Below are positions 17,611 to 26,301 of a stretch of DNA of 64,000 nucleotides, piece after piece. The notes beneath the pieces are model-generated. The model saw only the letters and a program-made list of their open reading frames with translations. It did no database searches and was not told the origin of the DNA. The position numbers and the translations under genes were made by a program. Within the stretch, counting starts at the first letter, position 1, and each line of letters opens with the position of its first letter. Source of the stretch: Seohaeicola zhoushanensis (lineage in GTDB: Bacteria; Pseudomonadota; Alphaproteobacteria; Rhodobacterales; Rhodobacteraceae); the NCBI RefSeq assembly GCF_014656415.1, contig NZ_BNCJ01000001.1, positions 671,406 to 735,405 on the forward strand, in the 5' to 3' direction.

Positions 17611-19491
17611 ATGGACATGACGACCGAAACGCCAAACGAAGCTGCCCCACCGACCGGTTATGCGGTGATCCAGGGCTATCTGAAGACGCTGGACGGCTCG
17701 CCCGGCGTCTACCGGATGCTGGATGCGCAGGCGCGTGTGCTCTACGTCGGCAAGGCGCGGAACCTGAAGGCGCGGGTGTCGAACTATTCCCGCCCCGGCC
17801 AGCACACGCCGCGGATCGAGCGGATGATCCGCGACACCGCCTCGATGATGTTCCTGACGACCAGGACCGAGACCGAGGCGCTGCTGCTCGAGCAGAACCT
17901 GATCAAGCAGCTCAAGCCGAAATACAACGTGCTGCTGCGCGACGACAAATCCTTCCCCAACATCCTGGTGTCGAAGGGCCATACCTTCCCGCAGATCAAG
18001 AAGCACCGCGGCGCCAAGACCGAGAAGGGCGCCTATTTCGGCCCCTTCGCCAGCGCCGGGGCAGTGAACCGGACGCTGAACCAGCTGCAGAAGGCCTTCC
18101 TGCTGCGCAACTGCACGGATTCCGTGTTCGAGGGCCGCACCCGGCCCTGCCTGCTGTTCCAGATCAAGCGGTGCTCGGGGCCCTGCGTGGGGCTGATCTC
18201 GGAAGCGGCCTATGGCGAGGCGGTGGCGGATGCCGAACGCTTCCTGTCGGGACGGTCGACCAAGGTGCAGGAGGAACTGGCCGAGCAGATGCGCGCGGCC
18301 TCGGATGCGATGGAGTTCGAGCGCGCGGCGGGCCTGCGCGACCGGATTCGCGCGCTGACGGCGGTGCAGTCGACGCAGGGCATCAACCCGCGCGGCGTGG
18401 CCGAGGCCGACGTGATCGCGCTGCACATGGAACAGGGGCAGGCCTGCGTGCAGGTCTTCTTCATCCGGGCGAACCAGAACTGGGGCAACAAGGATTTCTA
18501 CCCGCGCGTCGGCGCCGATGTCTCGGCGGCCGAGGTGATGGAGGCCTTTCTGGGCCAGTTCTACGACAACAAGGAGCCGCCCCGGCAGGTGATCCTCTCG
18601 GACGAGGTCGAGAACCCCGATCTGATGGCCGAGGCTCTGGGCCAGAAGGCGGGCCGCAAGGTCGAGATCCTGGTGCCGCAGCGGGGCGAGAAGGCCGAGC
18701 TGATCCAGGGCGCGCTGCGCAACGCACGCGAGAGCCTGGCGCGGCGGATGTCGGAAAGCGCGACCCAGGGCCGCCTGCTGGCCGGGCTGGCCGAGGCCTT
18801 CGGGCTGGACGCGCCGCCGCAGCGGATCGAGGTCTATGACAACAGCCACATCATGGGCACCAACGCGGTGGGCGCGATGATCGTGGCGGGGCCGGAGGGC
18901 TTCATCAAGAACAGCTACCGGAAGTACAACATCCGGGGTGACGAGCTTACGCCGGGCGACGACTTCGGTATGATGAAGGAAGTCCTGAACCGCCGCTTTT
19001 CCCGGCTGATGAAGGAGGACCCCGACCGCGACAAGGGCCTCTGGCCCGACCTGCTGCTGATCGACGGCGGCGCCGGGCAGGTGAGCGCGGTGGCGCAGAT
19101 CATGGCCGAGCACGGGGTCGAGGATATCCCGATGGTGGGCGTGGCCAAGGGCGTGGACCGCGACGCCGGCAAGGAAGAGTTCCACCGCATGGGCGAACGG
19201 CCCTTCGCGCTGCGCCACAACGATCCTGTGCTCTACTTCGTGCAGCGCCTGCGCGACGAGGCGCACCGTTTCGCCATCGGCACCCACCGGGCCAAGCGGG
19301 CCAAGGCGGTGGGGGCGACGCCGCTTGACGATATTCCGGGCGTGGGGGCGACGCGCAAGCGGGCGCTGCTGGCGCATTTCGGCTCGGCCAAGGCGGTGTC
19401 ACGCGCCGACCTGGCCGACCTGAAGGCGGTCGACGGGATTTCCGACGCGATGGCCGAAACGATCTACGGCTTCTTCCACGAAGGCGGCTGA
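17611..19491 (+). CDS. uvrC: Excinuclease ABC subunit C
   Basis: 626 residues, full length. UvrC makes both incisions around bulky DNA lesions after UvrAB loading. The N-terminal GIY-YIG domain (SPGVYRML to [13 protein letters not shown], residues 30-60) makes the 3' cut. A UVR motif (about 210-245), the RNase-H-like 5' nuclease ([19 protein letters not shown] and [13 protein letters not shown], acidic catalytic residues) and a C-terminal helix-hairpin-helix pair ([18 protein letters not shown] and [15 protein letters not shown]) follow. ATG 17611 has no good Shine-Dalgarno; ATG 17617 is an alternative. The stop is 7 bp from a convergent gene. Confidence 0.97.
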   Translation: MDMTTETPNEAAPPTGYAVIQGYLKTLDGSPGVYRMLDAQARVLYVGKARNLKARVSNYSRPGQHTPRIERMIRDTASMMFLTTRTETEALLLEQNLIKQLKPKYNVLLRDDKSFPNILVSKGHTFPQIKKHRGAKTEKGAYFGPFASAGAVNRTLNQLQKAFLLRNCTDSVFEGRTRPCLLFQIKRCSGPCVGLISEAAYGEAVADAERFLSGRSTKVQEELAEQMRAASDAMEFERAAGLRDRIRALTAVQSTQGINPRGVAEADVIALHMEQGQACVQVFFIRANQNWGNKDFYPRVGADVSAAEVMEAFLGQFYDNKEPPRQVILSDEVENPDLMAEALGQKAGRKVEILVPQRGEKAELIQGALRNARESLARRMSESATQGRLLAGLAEAFGLDAPPQRIEVYDNSHIMGTNAVGAMIVAGPEGFIKNSYRKYNIRGDELTPGDDFGMMKEVLNRRFSRLMKEDPDRDKGLWPDLLLIDGGAGQVSAVAQIMAEHGVEDIPMVGVAKGVDRDAGKEEFHRMGERPFALRHNDPVLYFVQRLRDEAHRFAIGTHRAKRAKAVGATPLDDIPGVGATRKRALLAHFGSAKAVSRADLADLKAVDGISDAMAETIYGFFHEGG

Positions 19492-19498
19492 GCCGGCC

Positions 19499-19822
19499 TC
19501 AGCCCTGCACGCGCTCCAGCGCGTTGCGCAGTTCCTCGGTCTCGGCGCGGGCGTCGCGGAGACCTTCCATCGCGGCACGCAGCTCGGCCTCGGTCTGGGC
19601 GAGCTGGTTCGACAGTTCCGCCTCGCGCGCCTGCAGCCAGGTGATCGCCTGGTCGCGGGTCTCCTCGGCGTCGTGCAGCTCCTGACTCATCCTGTCGAGT
19701 TCGTTGACGTCCGAGGCGCTGACGCGGGTGAAGCGGTGGACCAGCCAGTTGGCGAACCAGCCGACGCAGAAGGCCACGAACAGGACGACGGCCGTTGCGA
19801 TGATGAATTGTGCCCGGTTCAA
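19499..19822 (-). CDS. Membrane-anchored coiled-coil protein, TTG start
   Basis: 107 residues. The start is TTG at 19822, which overlaps the stop of the OmpA-domain gene (TTGA), with a GGGAG ribosome site upstream; no ATG could give the full TM segment. One N-terminal TM helix (FIIATAVVLFVAFCVGWFANWL, residues 6-27) precedes a continuous heptad-rich coiled coil (about 38-105; ELDRMSQELHDAEETRDQAI and onward). There are no catalytic motifs. Coupling to the OmpA-domain protein suggests an envelope role. It is shorter than most annotated proteins and easily missed because of the TTG start. Confidence 0.75.
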   Translation of the reverse strand: MNRAQFIIATAVVLFVAFCVGWFANWLVHRFTRVSASDVNELDRMSQELHDAEETRDQAITWLQAREAELSNQLAQTEAELRAAMEGLRDARAETEELRNALERVQG

Positions 19823-21765
19823 TCGCCGCTCCCTTCGTTGCTGCCTTCCGGCGCGGGCGCGTCCTCGGCGGGCGGCTCCGCGTCTTCTGCATCGCCGACC
19901 GGGGCGTCCTGTGCAACCGTTTCCAGCGTTGTCGGTGCCTCTTTTTCCACCTTCGGGCGGATCAGGCGGAACTCGATCCGGCGGTTGGCCTCGCGGCCTT
20001 CCTCGGTCTTGTTGTCGGCGATGGGCTGGGTCTCGCCATAGCCGACGGCGGTATAGCTCGACGTGAGGATGCGGCGCGCGCGCAGTTCGTTCAGCACCGA
20101 CTGGGCGCGGTCCTGGCTCAGCTTCTGGTTCATCTCGTCCCGGCCCTGGCTGTCGGTATGGCCCTGGATCTCGAGCTTGAGGTCGCCGCAGGTCGACAGC
20201 AGTTCGGCAATCGCCTCCATCGTGTCGAGCGAGTCGGCGGCGATCGTGGCCGAGCCCGGCTCGAAGCTGATCTTGCCCGAGGTGGCCTGGATATCGGCCA
20301 GCGCGGTCTCGCACATCTCGGGCGTCGGGGCCGAGTCCTCCTCGACCGCGGGCGGCTCCTGATAGACGATGTCGAGCGTGAAGGTCTGCCCCTCGCCCAG
20401 CTTCTCGGACAGCAGCCCGGCGATCTCGGCGCTGGCCTCCTCGCGGTTCGAGGTGCCGCGCACGGTGACGTCGTCGGGCGTCACCACGGCCGAGCCATAA
20501 GCCAGGTGCGAGAGCGCTTCGAGCGCGGTCAGCACGCGGACCGGCCAGTCGGCGGGCATTCCCTCGGCCAGGCGGGCGGCTGTATAGACGCTCTGGCTGC
20601 CGAAACGCGCCTTGGCATAGGCATCGGCCATACGGCGCAGGGTCTCGTCGCCGACGCGGCCGCGCAGCTGGACCGAGCCTTCGGGGCTGCGCGTCACGGT
20701 GAACTCGGGCGGGCCGGCATCGCCCTTGCCGGGGGGCGGCGGAAGGATCGCGTGCAGGGCAAAGACTTCGGGCAGGGCGTTTTCCAGCTCGCCCACCACC
20801 TTGTCGAAGAGCGCCGGGTCAGTGCCCTCGATGGCGGCGAGGGTGATGTCGGCGTCAGCGAAAGTGACGCTGCCCCGGCCCAGCTCGGCCACGGCGTGGA
20901 TCGCCAGGGCGACGGCCTCGGCCCAGCGGGGCGAGGGCACGCCCAGGCCCAGGGTGCAGGACCCCGCGCGGGTCATCCCGGCCGCGGTGGCGGCGGCGAG
21001 GATGCGGTTTCGCGAGTCCTCGGTATCGGCCGAGCAGCTGTCGAAGTGACTTCCGCTGTCGTCGATCAGGAAGCGCAGCGTGAAGGGGGTGATGACCGGG
21101 CGCGGGGCCGAGATCTTGAGGGTGATCCGCAGGCCCGGAGGCGCGGCCTTCCGCAGCTCGGCCTCGAGCTTGCGGCGCGCATCGGCGGTTTCGGCGACGG
21201 CGGTGACCGAGACCCGGCCCGCATCGACCGAGACCTTGCTGCGAGGCAGGCGGGTCAGGGCGGTGACGGCAAAGCCGAGCGCATCGGACCAGCCCTGCGG
21301 TTCGGCGTAATCGGCCGATTGCATCAGGTCGCTGACCGGCGCGCCACCGGCGGCGCGGCTCAGCGCGGCGACCAGCGCGGCGCGGTCGGTGCTCTTGGGC
21401 AGCAACCCGGCGATCGACAGGCCGGCATGGTTGCGCAGGATCTCGACCGAGAAGCGCGGCGGCGCGATGGCCCGCGACGGCGCGACCTCGGTGGCGTTGA
21501 TGATGCGCGCGGCGTCGACCACCCGGCCCACGGTCGAGAGCGCATCGAAGCGGCGGGCCTCGTCGGGCGCGGTGCCGGTGATGATCACCTGCAGCCCGTC
21601 GGCCTCGACCTCGGCCCAGTCGTGTTCCGCGGCATCCAGCGCCTGGCGCACGGCGTATTCCGAAGTGTTCTCGACCGCCGTCGACAGGAATCCCGCCGCG
21701 AAGAGGCTGACTGCGCCGGCCAGAAGAAAGGTTGCGGCGACCACGACAAGGGCGGGGATACGCAT
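19819..21765 (-). CDS. OmpA-domain protein with BON-like repeats
   Basis: 648 residues. An N-terminal signal/anchor (LVVVAATFLLAGAVSLFAAGF) is followed by about 450 residues of repeated alpha/beta units with BON-like patterns (for example LQVIITGTAPDEARRFDAL and VQLRGRVGDETLRRMADAY). The C-terminus is an OmpA/MotB peptidoglycan-binding domain (about 500-620) with LEIQGHTDSQGRDEMNQKLS and NRRIEFRLI, then an acidic Pro/Ala tail. It probably tethers the envelope to peptidoglycan, perhaps with the downstream coiled-coil protein, whose TTG start overlaps its stop codon. The layout recalls the mycobacterial ArfA/OmpATb pairing of BON and OmpA domains. Confidence 0.85.
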   Translation of the reverse strand: MRIPALVVVAATFLLAGAVSLFAAGFLSTAVENTSEYAVRQALDAAEHDWAEVEADGLQVIITGTAPDEARRFDALSTVGRVVDAARIINATEVAPSRAIAPPRFSVEILRNHAGLSIAGLLPKSTDRAALVAALSRAAGGAPVSDLMQSADYAEPQGWSDALGFAVTALTRLPRSKVSVDAGRVSVTAVAETADARRKLEAELRKAAPPGLRITLKISAPRPVITPFTLRFLIDDSGSHFDSCSADTEDSRNRILAAATAAGMTRAGSCTLGLGVPSPRWAEAVALAIHAVAELGRGSVTFADADITLAAIEGTDPALFDKVVGELENALPEVFALHAILPPPPGKGDAGPPEFTVTRSPEGSVQLRGRVGDETLRRMADAYAKARFGSQSVYTAARLAEGMPADWPVRVLTALEALSHLAYGSAVVTPDDVTVRGTSNREEASAEIAGLLSEKLGEGQTFTLDIVYQEPPAVEEDSAPTPEMCETALADIQATSGKISFEPGSATIAADSLDTMEAIAELLSTCGDLKLEIQGHTDSQGRDEMNQKLSQDRAQSVLNELRARRILTSSYTAVGYGETQPIADNKTEEGREANRRIEFRLIRPKVEKEAPTTLETVAQDAPVGDAEDAEPPAEDAPAPEGSNEGSGD

Positions 21766-21829
21766 CGGCCGGATCCTGTTTCCCGGAAAATTGCCTCGCC
21801 GGTTTAACGGCGCATTAACCGGGGATCAA

Positions 21830-22792
21830 TCACACGAAGAGCGCAATTCCGAAGAAGATGAGCGGAATAAGGCCGGTATCGCGGTTGGCGCGGAACAACT
21901 GGAGCATCTTTGCGCCGTCGGTGTGGTCGAAGCCGCGCAGCTGCCAGGCCATGTGCCAGCCCATCGCCCAGGGCCCGACCAGCGCCAGCGCGAGGGCCAG
22001 AACCGAGGCCTTGGGCATCAGCGCGAGGATGATCGCGAGGCCCATCAGCGACACGGTGATGACCAGGAAATACTTCAGCCAGCGCACCGTCTCGGCCCCG
22101 AACAGGCGGGCGGTCGACTTGACCCCGATCAGCGCGTCGTCCTCGGCGTCCTGGTGGGCGTAGATGGTATCGTAGAACAGCGTCCAGCTGATCCCGGCGA
22201 CATAGAGCAGGATCGGCGGCCAGCCGAGCCCGCCCGCATGGGCGGCCCAGGCCAGCAAGGCGCCCCAGTTGAAGGCGAGGCCCAGGAAGACCTGCGGCCA
22301 CCAGGTGAACCGCTTGGCGAAGGGATAGATCGTGACCAGCAGCAGCGAGAGCACCCCCAGCGCGATGGCGGCGCGGTGGAAGGTCAGCAGGATGGCGAAG
22401 CCCAGCAGCGACTGGATCACCATCCAGGCCAGCGCGCCTTTGACGCTGACCGCGCCCGAGGGGATTGGCCGCGAGCGGGTGCGGGCGACCTTGCCGTCGA
22501 TATGGCGGTCGGTGATGTCGTTCCAGGTGCAGCCGGCGCCGCGCATCAGGAAGGCGCCAAGCCCGCAGGCGACGAAGATCCACAGATCCTCCCAGCGCGC
22601 GTCCTGCCCGGCGAGCATCGCCAGCGCCAGCCCCCACCAGCAGGGCAGCAGCAACAGCCAGGTGCCGATCGGACGGTCGGCGCGCGACAGGCGCAGGTAG
22701 GGCCGGCTGAAGGCCGGGGCCCAGCGGTCGACCCAGTTGCCGCTTGCGGCATCTGCAACCTGTGTATCTGGCGTCGGCGCGTTGCCTTGCAT
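21830..22792 (-). CDS. ubiA: 4-hydroxybenzoate polyprenyltransferase
   Basis: 320 residues from ATG 22792. This integral membrane prenyltransferase attaches the polyprenyl tail to 4-hydroxybenzoate in ubiquinone synthesis. The two aspartate-rich motifs are GAGCTWNDITDRHIDGKVART (first; N-D-x-x-D) and YAHQDAEDDALIGVKSTARL (second; D-x-x-x-D), and eight or nine TM helices are evident. RPIGTWLLLLPCWWGLALA near the N-terminus is typical of UbiA. It is divergent from rsmE with only 12 bp between the two start codons, so both promoters must lie within coding sequence. Confidence 0.95.
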   Translation of the reverse strand: MQGNAPTPDTQVADAASGNWVDRWAPAFSRPYLRLSRADRPIGTWLLLLPCWWGLALAMLAGQDARWEDLWIFVACGLGAFLMRGAGCTWNDITDRHIDGKVARTRSRPIPSGAVSVKGALAWMVIQSLLGFAILLTFHRAAIALGVLSLLLVTIYPFAKRFTWWPQVFLGLAFNWGALLAWAAHAGGLGWPPILLYVAGISWTLFYDTIYAHQDAEDDALIGVKSTARLFGAETVRWLKYFLVITVSLMGLAIILALMPKASVLALALALVGPWAMGWHMAWQLRGFDHTDGAKMLQLFRANRDTGLIPLIFFGIALFV

Positions 22793-22804
22793 ATATCGCG
22801 TTCC

Positions 22805-23539
22805 ATGGTTGCGAAGATCAGGCTGTATGTAGATCACGATCTGGCGCAGGGGCAATCGGTCGATTTGTCCCGCGAGCAGGCCCATTACCTTTTCGGCGTC
22901 ATGCGGCTGGGGGCGGGCGACAGCCTGCCCGTGTTCAACGGCCGCCAGGGCGAATGGCTGGCGGTGGTGGCCGAGGCCGGCAAGCGCGGTGGCGTGCTGG
23001 AGATCACCCAGGCGCTGCGCCCGCAGGCGAATCCGCCGGACCTCTGGCTGCTTTTCGCCCCGATCAAGAAGGCGCGCACCGATTTCATCGTGGAAAAGGC
23101 GGTCGAGCTGGGGGTGGCCCGGATCCAGCCGGTGATGACCGAATTCACCAATTCCGAGCGGGTCCGGCAGGACCGCCTACAAGCTCATGCGCTAGAGGCC
23201 GCCGAGCAATGCGGCGCGACCTACCTGCCCGAGGTGGCCGAGGCGGCGCGGCTCGACCGGCTGCTGGCCAACTGGCCCGAGGAGCGCGCGCTGATCTTCT
23301 GCGACGAGGGCGCGGCGGGCACGCCTGCGGGCCTCGACGGGCTGGCACCCGGCCCGGCGGCGGTGCTGATCGGGCCCGAGGGCGGGTTTTCCGAAGTCGA
23401 ACGCGCGCGGCTGGGGCGGCTGCCCTTTGCACGTACCCTCAGCCTCGGCCCCCGTATCCTGCGCGCCGATACCGCGGCGGTGGCGGCGCTGGTGCTCTGG
23501 CAGGCGCGGCTGGGGGACTGGGGGGAGGTCCCGCGATGA
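22805..23539 (+). CDS. rsmE: 16S rRNA (uracil1498-N3)-methyltransferase
   Basis: 244 residues. It is a SPOUT-class, SAM-dependent methyltransferase acting on the 30S subunit. It has an N-terminal PUA-like domain (KIRLYVDHDL to the HYLFGVMRLGAGD segment) and a knotted C-terminal domain with EKAVELGVARIQPVMTEFTN, the SAM-binding LIGPEGGFSEVE and SLGPRILRADTAAVAAL. The frame stays open far upstream, but homology begins at ATG 22805. Another small membrane protein gene follows 13 bp downstream. Confidence 0.96.
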   Translation: MVAKIRLYVDHDLAQGQSVDLSREQAHYLFGVMRLGAGDSLPVFNGRQGEWLAVVAEAGKRGGVLEITQALRPQANPPDLWLLFAPIKKARTDFIVEKAVELGVARIQPVMTEFTNSERVRQDRLQAHALEAAEQCGATYLPEVAEAARLDRLLANWPEERALIFCDEGAAGTPAGLDGLAPGPAAVLIGPEGGFSEVERARLGRLPFARTLSLGPRILRADTAAVAALVLWQARLGDWGEVPR

Positions 23540-23552
23540 GAGGAAGAACATC

Positions 23553-24080
23553 ATGAGCTTCATCCGTCCCGAAGTGCGCATGACCCTCTGGCGCTGGCGC
23601 GAGGTGATCGCCGGGGCGGCGGTGGCGCTGCTCGGCCTCAGCTGGGTGGCCGGGCCGGGCGGGTTGCTCGGCTGGATCGGCTGGGTGCTGGTGGTGGCGG
23701 GCTTCGCCATGGGCGTGATCGGCGCACAGCGGGCACGGTTCCGGCTCGACGGCGAGGGGCCGGGGGTGGTCAGCGTCGACGAGGGGCAGATCAGCTATTT
23801 CGGCCCGCTCACAGGCGGCGTGGTGGCGGCGCGCGAGATGGAGCGGCTGACGCTCGATCCAACCCAGCGCCCGGCGCATTGGCTGCTGAGCCAGCCGGGC
23901 CAGCCGCCGTTGGCGATCCCGGTCACCGCCGAGGGCGCCGAGGAGCTGTTCGACATCTTCGCCACCCTGCCGGGGATGCGCACCGAGCACATGCTGGCGC
24001 AGCTGCGCGGCGGGGCGGCACACCCGGTGGTTATCTGGGAAAAGGTGCCGTCGCGGCCCTCGCATCTGCGGCTGAACTAG
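23553..24080 (+). CDS. Membrane protein of unknown function
   Basis: 175 residues from ATG 23553, preceded by AGGAAG. Two closely spaced TM helices (about residues 21-42 and 46-64, rich in Gly, Leu and Val) are followed by a soluble domain of ~105 residues with DGEGPGVVSVDEGQISYFGP and a C-terminal helical part. The layout resembles small bacterial PH-like or signalling membrane proteins, but I recognise no family. It lies between rsmE and gshA on the same strand. Confidence 0.8.
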   Translation: MSFIRPEVRMTLWRWREVIAGAAVALLGLSWVAGPGGLLGWIGWVLVVAGFAMGVIGAQRARFRLDGEGPGVVSVDEGQISYFGPLTGGVVAAREMERLTLDPTQRPAHWLLSQPGQPPLAIPVTAEGAEELFDIFATLPGMRTEHMLAQLRGGAAHPVVIWEKVPSRPSHLRLN

Positions 24081-24135
24081 GCGCGACCGCCGCGGCGGCG
24101 CGCCATCACACAGCGAACCCTGCGTCTTTGCCGGG

Positions 24136-24164
24136 TTGACAGCCCCTGCCTTCCGCTCCACCTC
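24136..24164 (+). promoter_or_regulatory. Possible sigma-70 promoter of gshA
   Basis: TTGACA (24136-24141) is a perfect -35 hexamer in the 114-bp gap before gshA. At a 17-bp spacing the -10 position holds only a poor match (CACCTC), as is often the case in GC-rich alphaproteobacteria. The start codon is 54 bp from the -35 element. Confidence 0.35.
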
Positions 24165-24194
24165 TGGCCGGAACAAGGTTCGAGGAACAACTTC

Positions 24195-25565
24195 ATGTCC
24201 ATTCCCCAGTCCGGCGGCGGGCCGATCGAGCGGCACGAGCAACTGGCCGAATACCTGGCTTCCGGCTGCAAGCCGAAGGACCAGTGGCGCATCGGCACCG
24301 AGCACGAGAAGTTCGGCTATTGCAAGGACACGCTGCTGCCGATCCCCTACGAGGGCAAGCGCTCGGTCAAGGCCGTGCTGGAAGGGCTGCGCGACAAGCA
24401 CGGCTGGTCGCCGGTCGAGGAAGGCGGCAACCTGATCGGCCTCACCAAGAACGGCGCCAACGTGAGCCTCGAGCCGGGCGGCCAGCTGGAACTGTCGGGC
24501 GCGCCGCTCGAAACCATCCACCAGACCTGCGACGAGGTGAACGAACACCTGGCCGAGGTGAAGGACATCGCCGACAAGGTCGGTGTCGGCTTCATCGGCC
24601 TGGGCGCCGCGCCGGTCTGGACGCATGAGCAGATGCCGTTGATGCCCAAGGGGCGCTACAAGCTGATGGACGGCTACATGCAGACCGTCGGCACCGCGGG
24701 CACCACGATGATGCGGCGCACCTGCACGGTGCAGGTGAACCTCGATTTCGCCACCGAGGCAGACATGGTGCAGAAGATGCGCGTGGCCATCGCGCTGCAG
24801 CCCATCGCCAATGCGCTGTTTGCCAATTCGCCATTCTTCGAGGGCAAGCCGAACGGCGTGCGGTCGTACCGCGCCTGGGTCTGGCGGCACCTCGACGAGG
24901 CGCGCACCGGCATGATCCCCTTCGTCTTCGACGAGGAGTTCGGGTTCGAGCGCTGGGTGCAGTACGTGCTCGATGTGCCGATGTATTTCGTCTATCGCGA
25001 CGGGAAATACATCAACGCGCTGGGCCAGTCGTTCCGCGACTTCCTGAAGGGCCAACTGCCCGCGCTGCCGGGCGAGACGCCGACCCTGTCGGACTGGGCC
25101 GATCACCTCACCACCGTCTTCCCCGAGGCGCGGCTGAAGAAGTTCATCGAGATGCGTGGCGCCGATGGCGGCCCTTGGCGGCGGCTCTGCGCGCTGCCGG
25201 CCTTCTGGGTCGGGCTGATGTACGACCAGTCCTCGCTGGATGCGGCCTGGGACCTGGTCAAGGGCTGGAGCGCCGAGACGCGCGAGCAGATGCGCGTCAC
25301 GGCGGGCGAGCAGGCGCTGGCCGGCGTGGTCGACGGTATCTCCTTGCACGAGATCGCGCGCGAGGCGGTGGCGATTTCCGAGGCCGGGCTCAAGGCGCGG
25401 GCCAAGCCCGGCGCCGGTGGTCTGGTGCCGGACGAGACCCATTTCCTGAGCGCGCTGAAGGAGAGCGTCGAGACCGGCAAGGTGCCGGCGGACGAGCTGC
25501 TCGACCATTACAACGGCGACTGGAACGGCGATATCAGCCGGATCTACCCGGAATACAGCTACTGA
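24195..25565 (+). CDS. gshA: Glutamate-cysteine ligase
   Basis: 456 residues. It performs the first, ATP-dependent step of glutathione synthesis, joining glutamate and cysteine through the gamma-carboxyl. The length and motifs match the plant/alphaproteobacterial GCL group rather than E. coli GshA: WRIGTEHEKFGY, VSLEPGGQLELSGAPL, RYKLMDGYMQTVG, TCTVQVNLDF and FRDFLKG. The start has GAGGAAC upstream (24180-24186), a usable ribosome site. A palindromic site matching the operator of the GbsR-like gene lies 76 bp after its stop. Confidence 0.96.
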   Translation: MSIPQSGGGPIERHEQLAEYLASGCKPKDQWRIGTEHEKFGYCKDTLLPIPYEGKRSVKAVLEGLRDKHGWSPVEEGGNLIGLTKNGANVSLEPGGQLELSGAPLETIHQTCDEVNEHLAEVKDIADKVGVGFIGLGAAPVWTHEQMPLMPKGRYKLMDGYMQTVGTAGTTMMRRTCTVQVNLDFATEADMVQKMRVAIALQPIANALFANSPFFEGKPNGVRSYRAWVWRHLDEARTGMIPFVFDEEFGFERWVQYVLDVPMYFVYRDGKYINALGQSFRDFLKGQLPALPGETPTLSDWADHLTTVFPEARLKKFIEMRGADGGPWRRLCALPAFWVGLMYDQSSLDAAWDLVKGWSAETREQMRVTAGEQALAGVVDGISLHEIAREAVAISEAGLKARAKPGAGGLVPDETHFLSALKESVETGKVPADELLDHYNGDWNGDISRIYPEYSY

Positions 25566-25640
25566 GCTTTGCGGTTGCGTGGCCGGCGGGGGACCGTCGG
25601 CCGTGCCGCTGCCAGGAAGGGGATTTCCCTGATTGCAGAA

Positions 25641-25660
25641 ATTTCTGTAATCTGTGAAAT
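25641..25660. promoter_or_regulatory. Second copy of the GbsR-like regulator's operator
   Basis: ATTTCTGTAATCTGTGAAAT matches the operator at 26263-26282 in 15 of 20 positions, including an unbroken ATTTCTGTAAT. It also overlaps a perfect 12-bp palindrome CAGAAATTTCTG (25636-25647). It lies between the convergent ends of gshA and the regulator gene, where no promoter would normally be expected. Confidence 0.5.
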
Positions 25661-25671
25661 TTGCCCGTGAC

Positions 25672-25691
25672 GGCCCGCCCCGTAGCGGGCC
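25672..25691. terminator. GC hairpin between gshA and the regulator gene
   Basis: GGCCCGC and GCGGGCC form a 7-bp stem around a 6-base loop, 22 bp beyond the end of the minus-strand regulator gene and about 105 bp beyond gshA. There is no T-tract on either side, so it can only be a weak or Rho-assisted bidirectional terminator. Confidence 0.35.
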
Positions 25692-25712
25692 GCAACCTAT
25701 CCCACCAGCCGT

Positions 25713-26252
25713 TCAGGCCGACTTCTTCCCCTTGCCCACCAGCTTCCCGACCTTCGCGCCCAGCTTGAGCGCGGTCAGCTGCACCGGGCGGGGCAGGCGG
25801 GTGACGTCACTGTACCAGCGGTCGAACAGCTGCATCATGTCCAGCGTCGCGATGATCCTCGCCTTGACCGGGGCTGGGGTGCGGTCGCCCTCGGCCTCGA
25901 GCGCGACCCGCTGCAAGGCATTGAGGGTGGGCAGGAATTCCCGCTCGCGCCGGGCCTCGATCACGGTGGTGACCAGGTCGAACAGGTCGCGGACCGAGGT
26001 GAAACGGTCGCGCCGCTCGCCCAGTTCGCGGCTTACCGTAACCAGCTTCCAGCCCTGCAGCTCCTTGAGCGCGGTGGAGACGTTGGAGCGGGCCAACTCC
26101 AGCGTCTCGCAGATCTCCTCGGCGGTGAGCGGCTCGGGCGAGAGGTGCAGCAACGCATGTACCTGCGCGACCGACCGGCTCACCCCCCAGCGCGAGCCCA
26201 TGTCGCCCCAGTGGAGGATGAAATCGGTCATGGCCGGCGTCAGGTGCATCAT
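25713..26252 (-). CDS. GbsR/MarR-like transcriptional regulator
   Basis: 179 residues from ATG 26252 (an adjacent ATG at 26249 is equally possible; AGGA lies upstream of both). The N-terminal half is a winged helix: LLHLSPEPLTAEEICETLEL as the first helices and ARSNVSTALKELQGWKLVTV as the recognition helix, in the GbsR style. A long helical dimerisation region and a basic C-terminus (GKLVGKGKKSA) follow. A perfect inverted repeat overlaps its own predicted -10 element, which suggests negative autoregulation. The upstream, co-oriented intradiol dioxygenase gene is a possible target; the ligand is unknown. Confidence 0.85.
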   Translation of the reverse strand: MMHLTPAMTDFILHWGDMGSRWGVSRSVAQVHALLHLSPEPLTAEEICETLELARSNVSTALKELQGWKLVTVSRELGERRDRFTSVRDLFDLVTTVIEARREREFLPTLNALQRVALEAEGDRTPAPVKARIIATLDMMQLFDRWYSDVTRLPRPVQLTALKLGAKVGKLVGKGKKSA

Positions 26253-26262
26253 GGTTTCCTGA

Positions 26263-26282
26263 ATTTCTGTAATAACAGAAAT
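26263..26282 (-). promoter_or_regulatory. Operator of the GbsR-like regulator
   Basis: ATTTCTGTAATAACAGAAAT has perfect 8-bp arms around AATA. A third half-site, CAGAAAT, follows at 26285-26291. The operator begins 11 bp upstream of the regulator's start codon and covers its predicted -10 hexamer. Confidence 0.7.
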
Positions 26283-26300
26283 ATCAGAAATAGACTGCAA
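26272..26300 (-). promoter_or_regulatory. Promoter of the GbsR-like regulator gene
   Basis: On the minus strand TTGCAG (26300-26295) and TGTTAT (26277-26272) are separated by 17 bp and lie about 20 bp upstream of the start codon. The -10 lies within the inverted repeat, so a bound repressor would block polymerase. Confidence 0.5.
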
Positions 26301-26301
26301 A

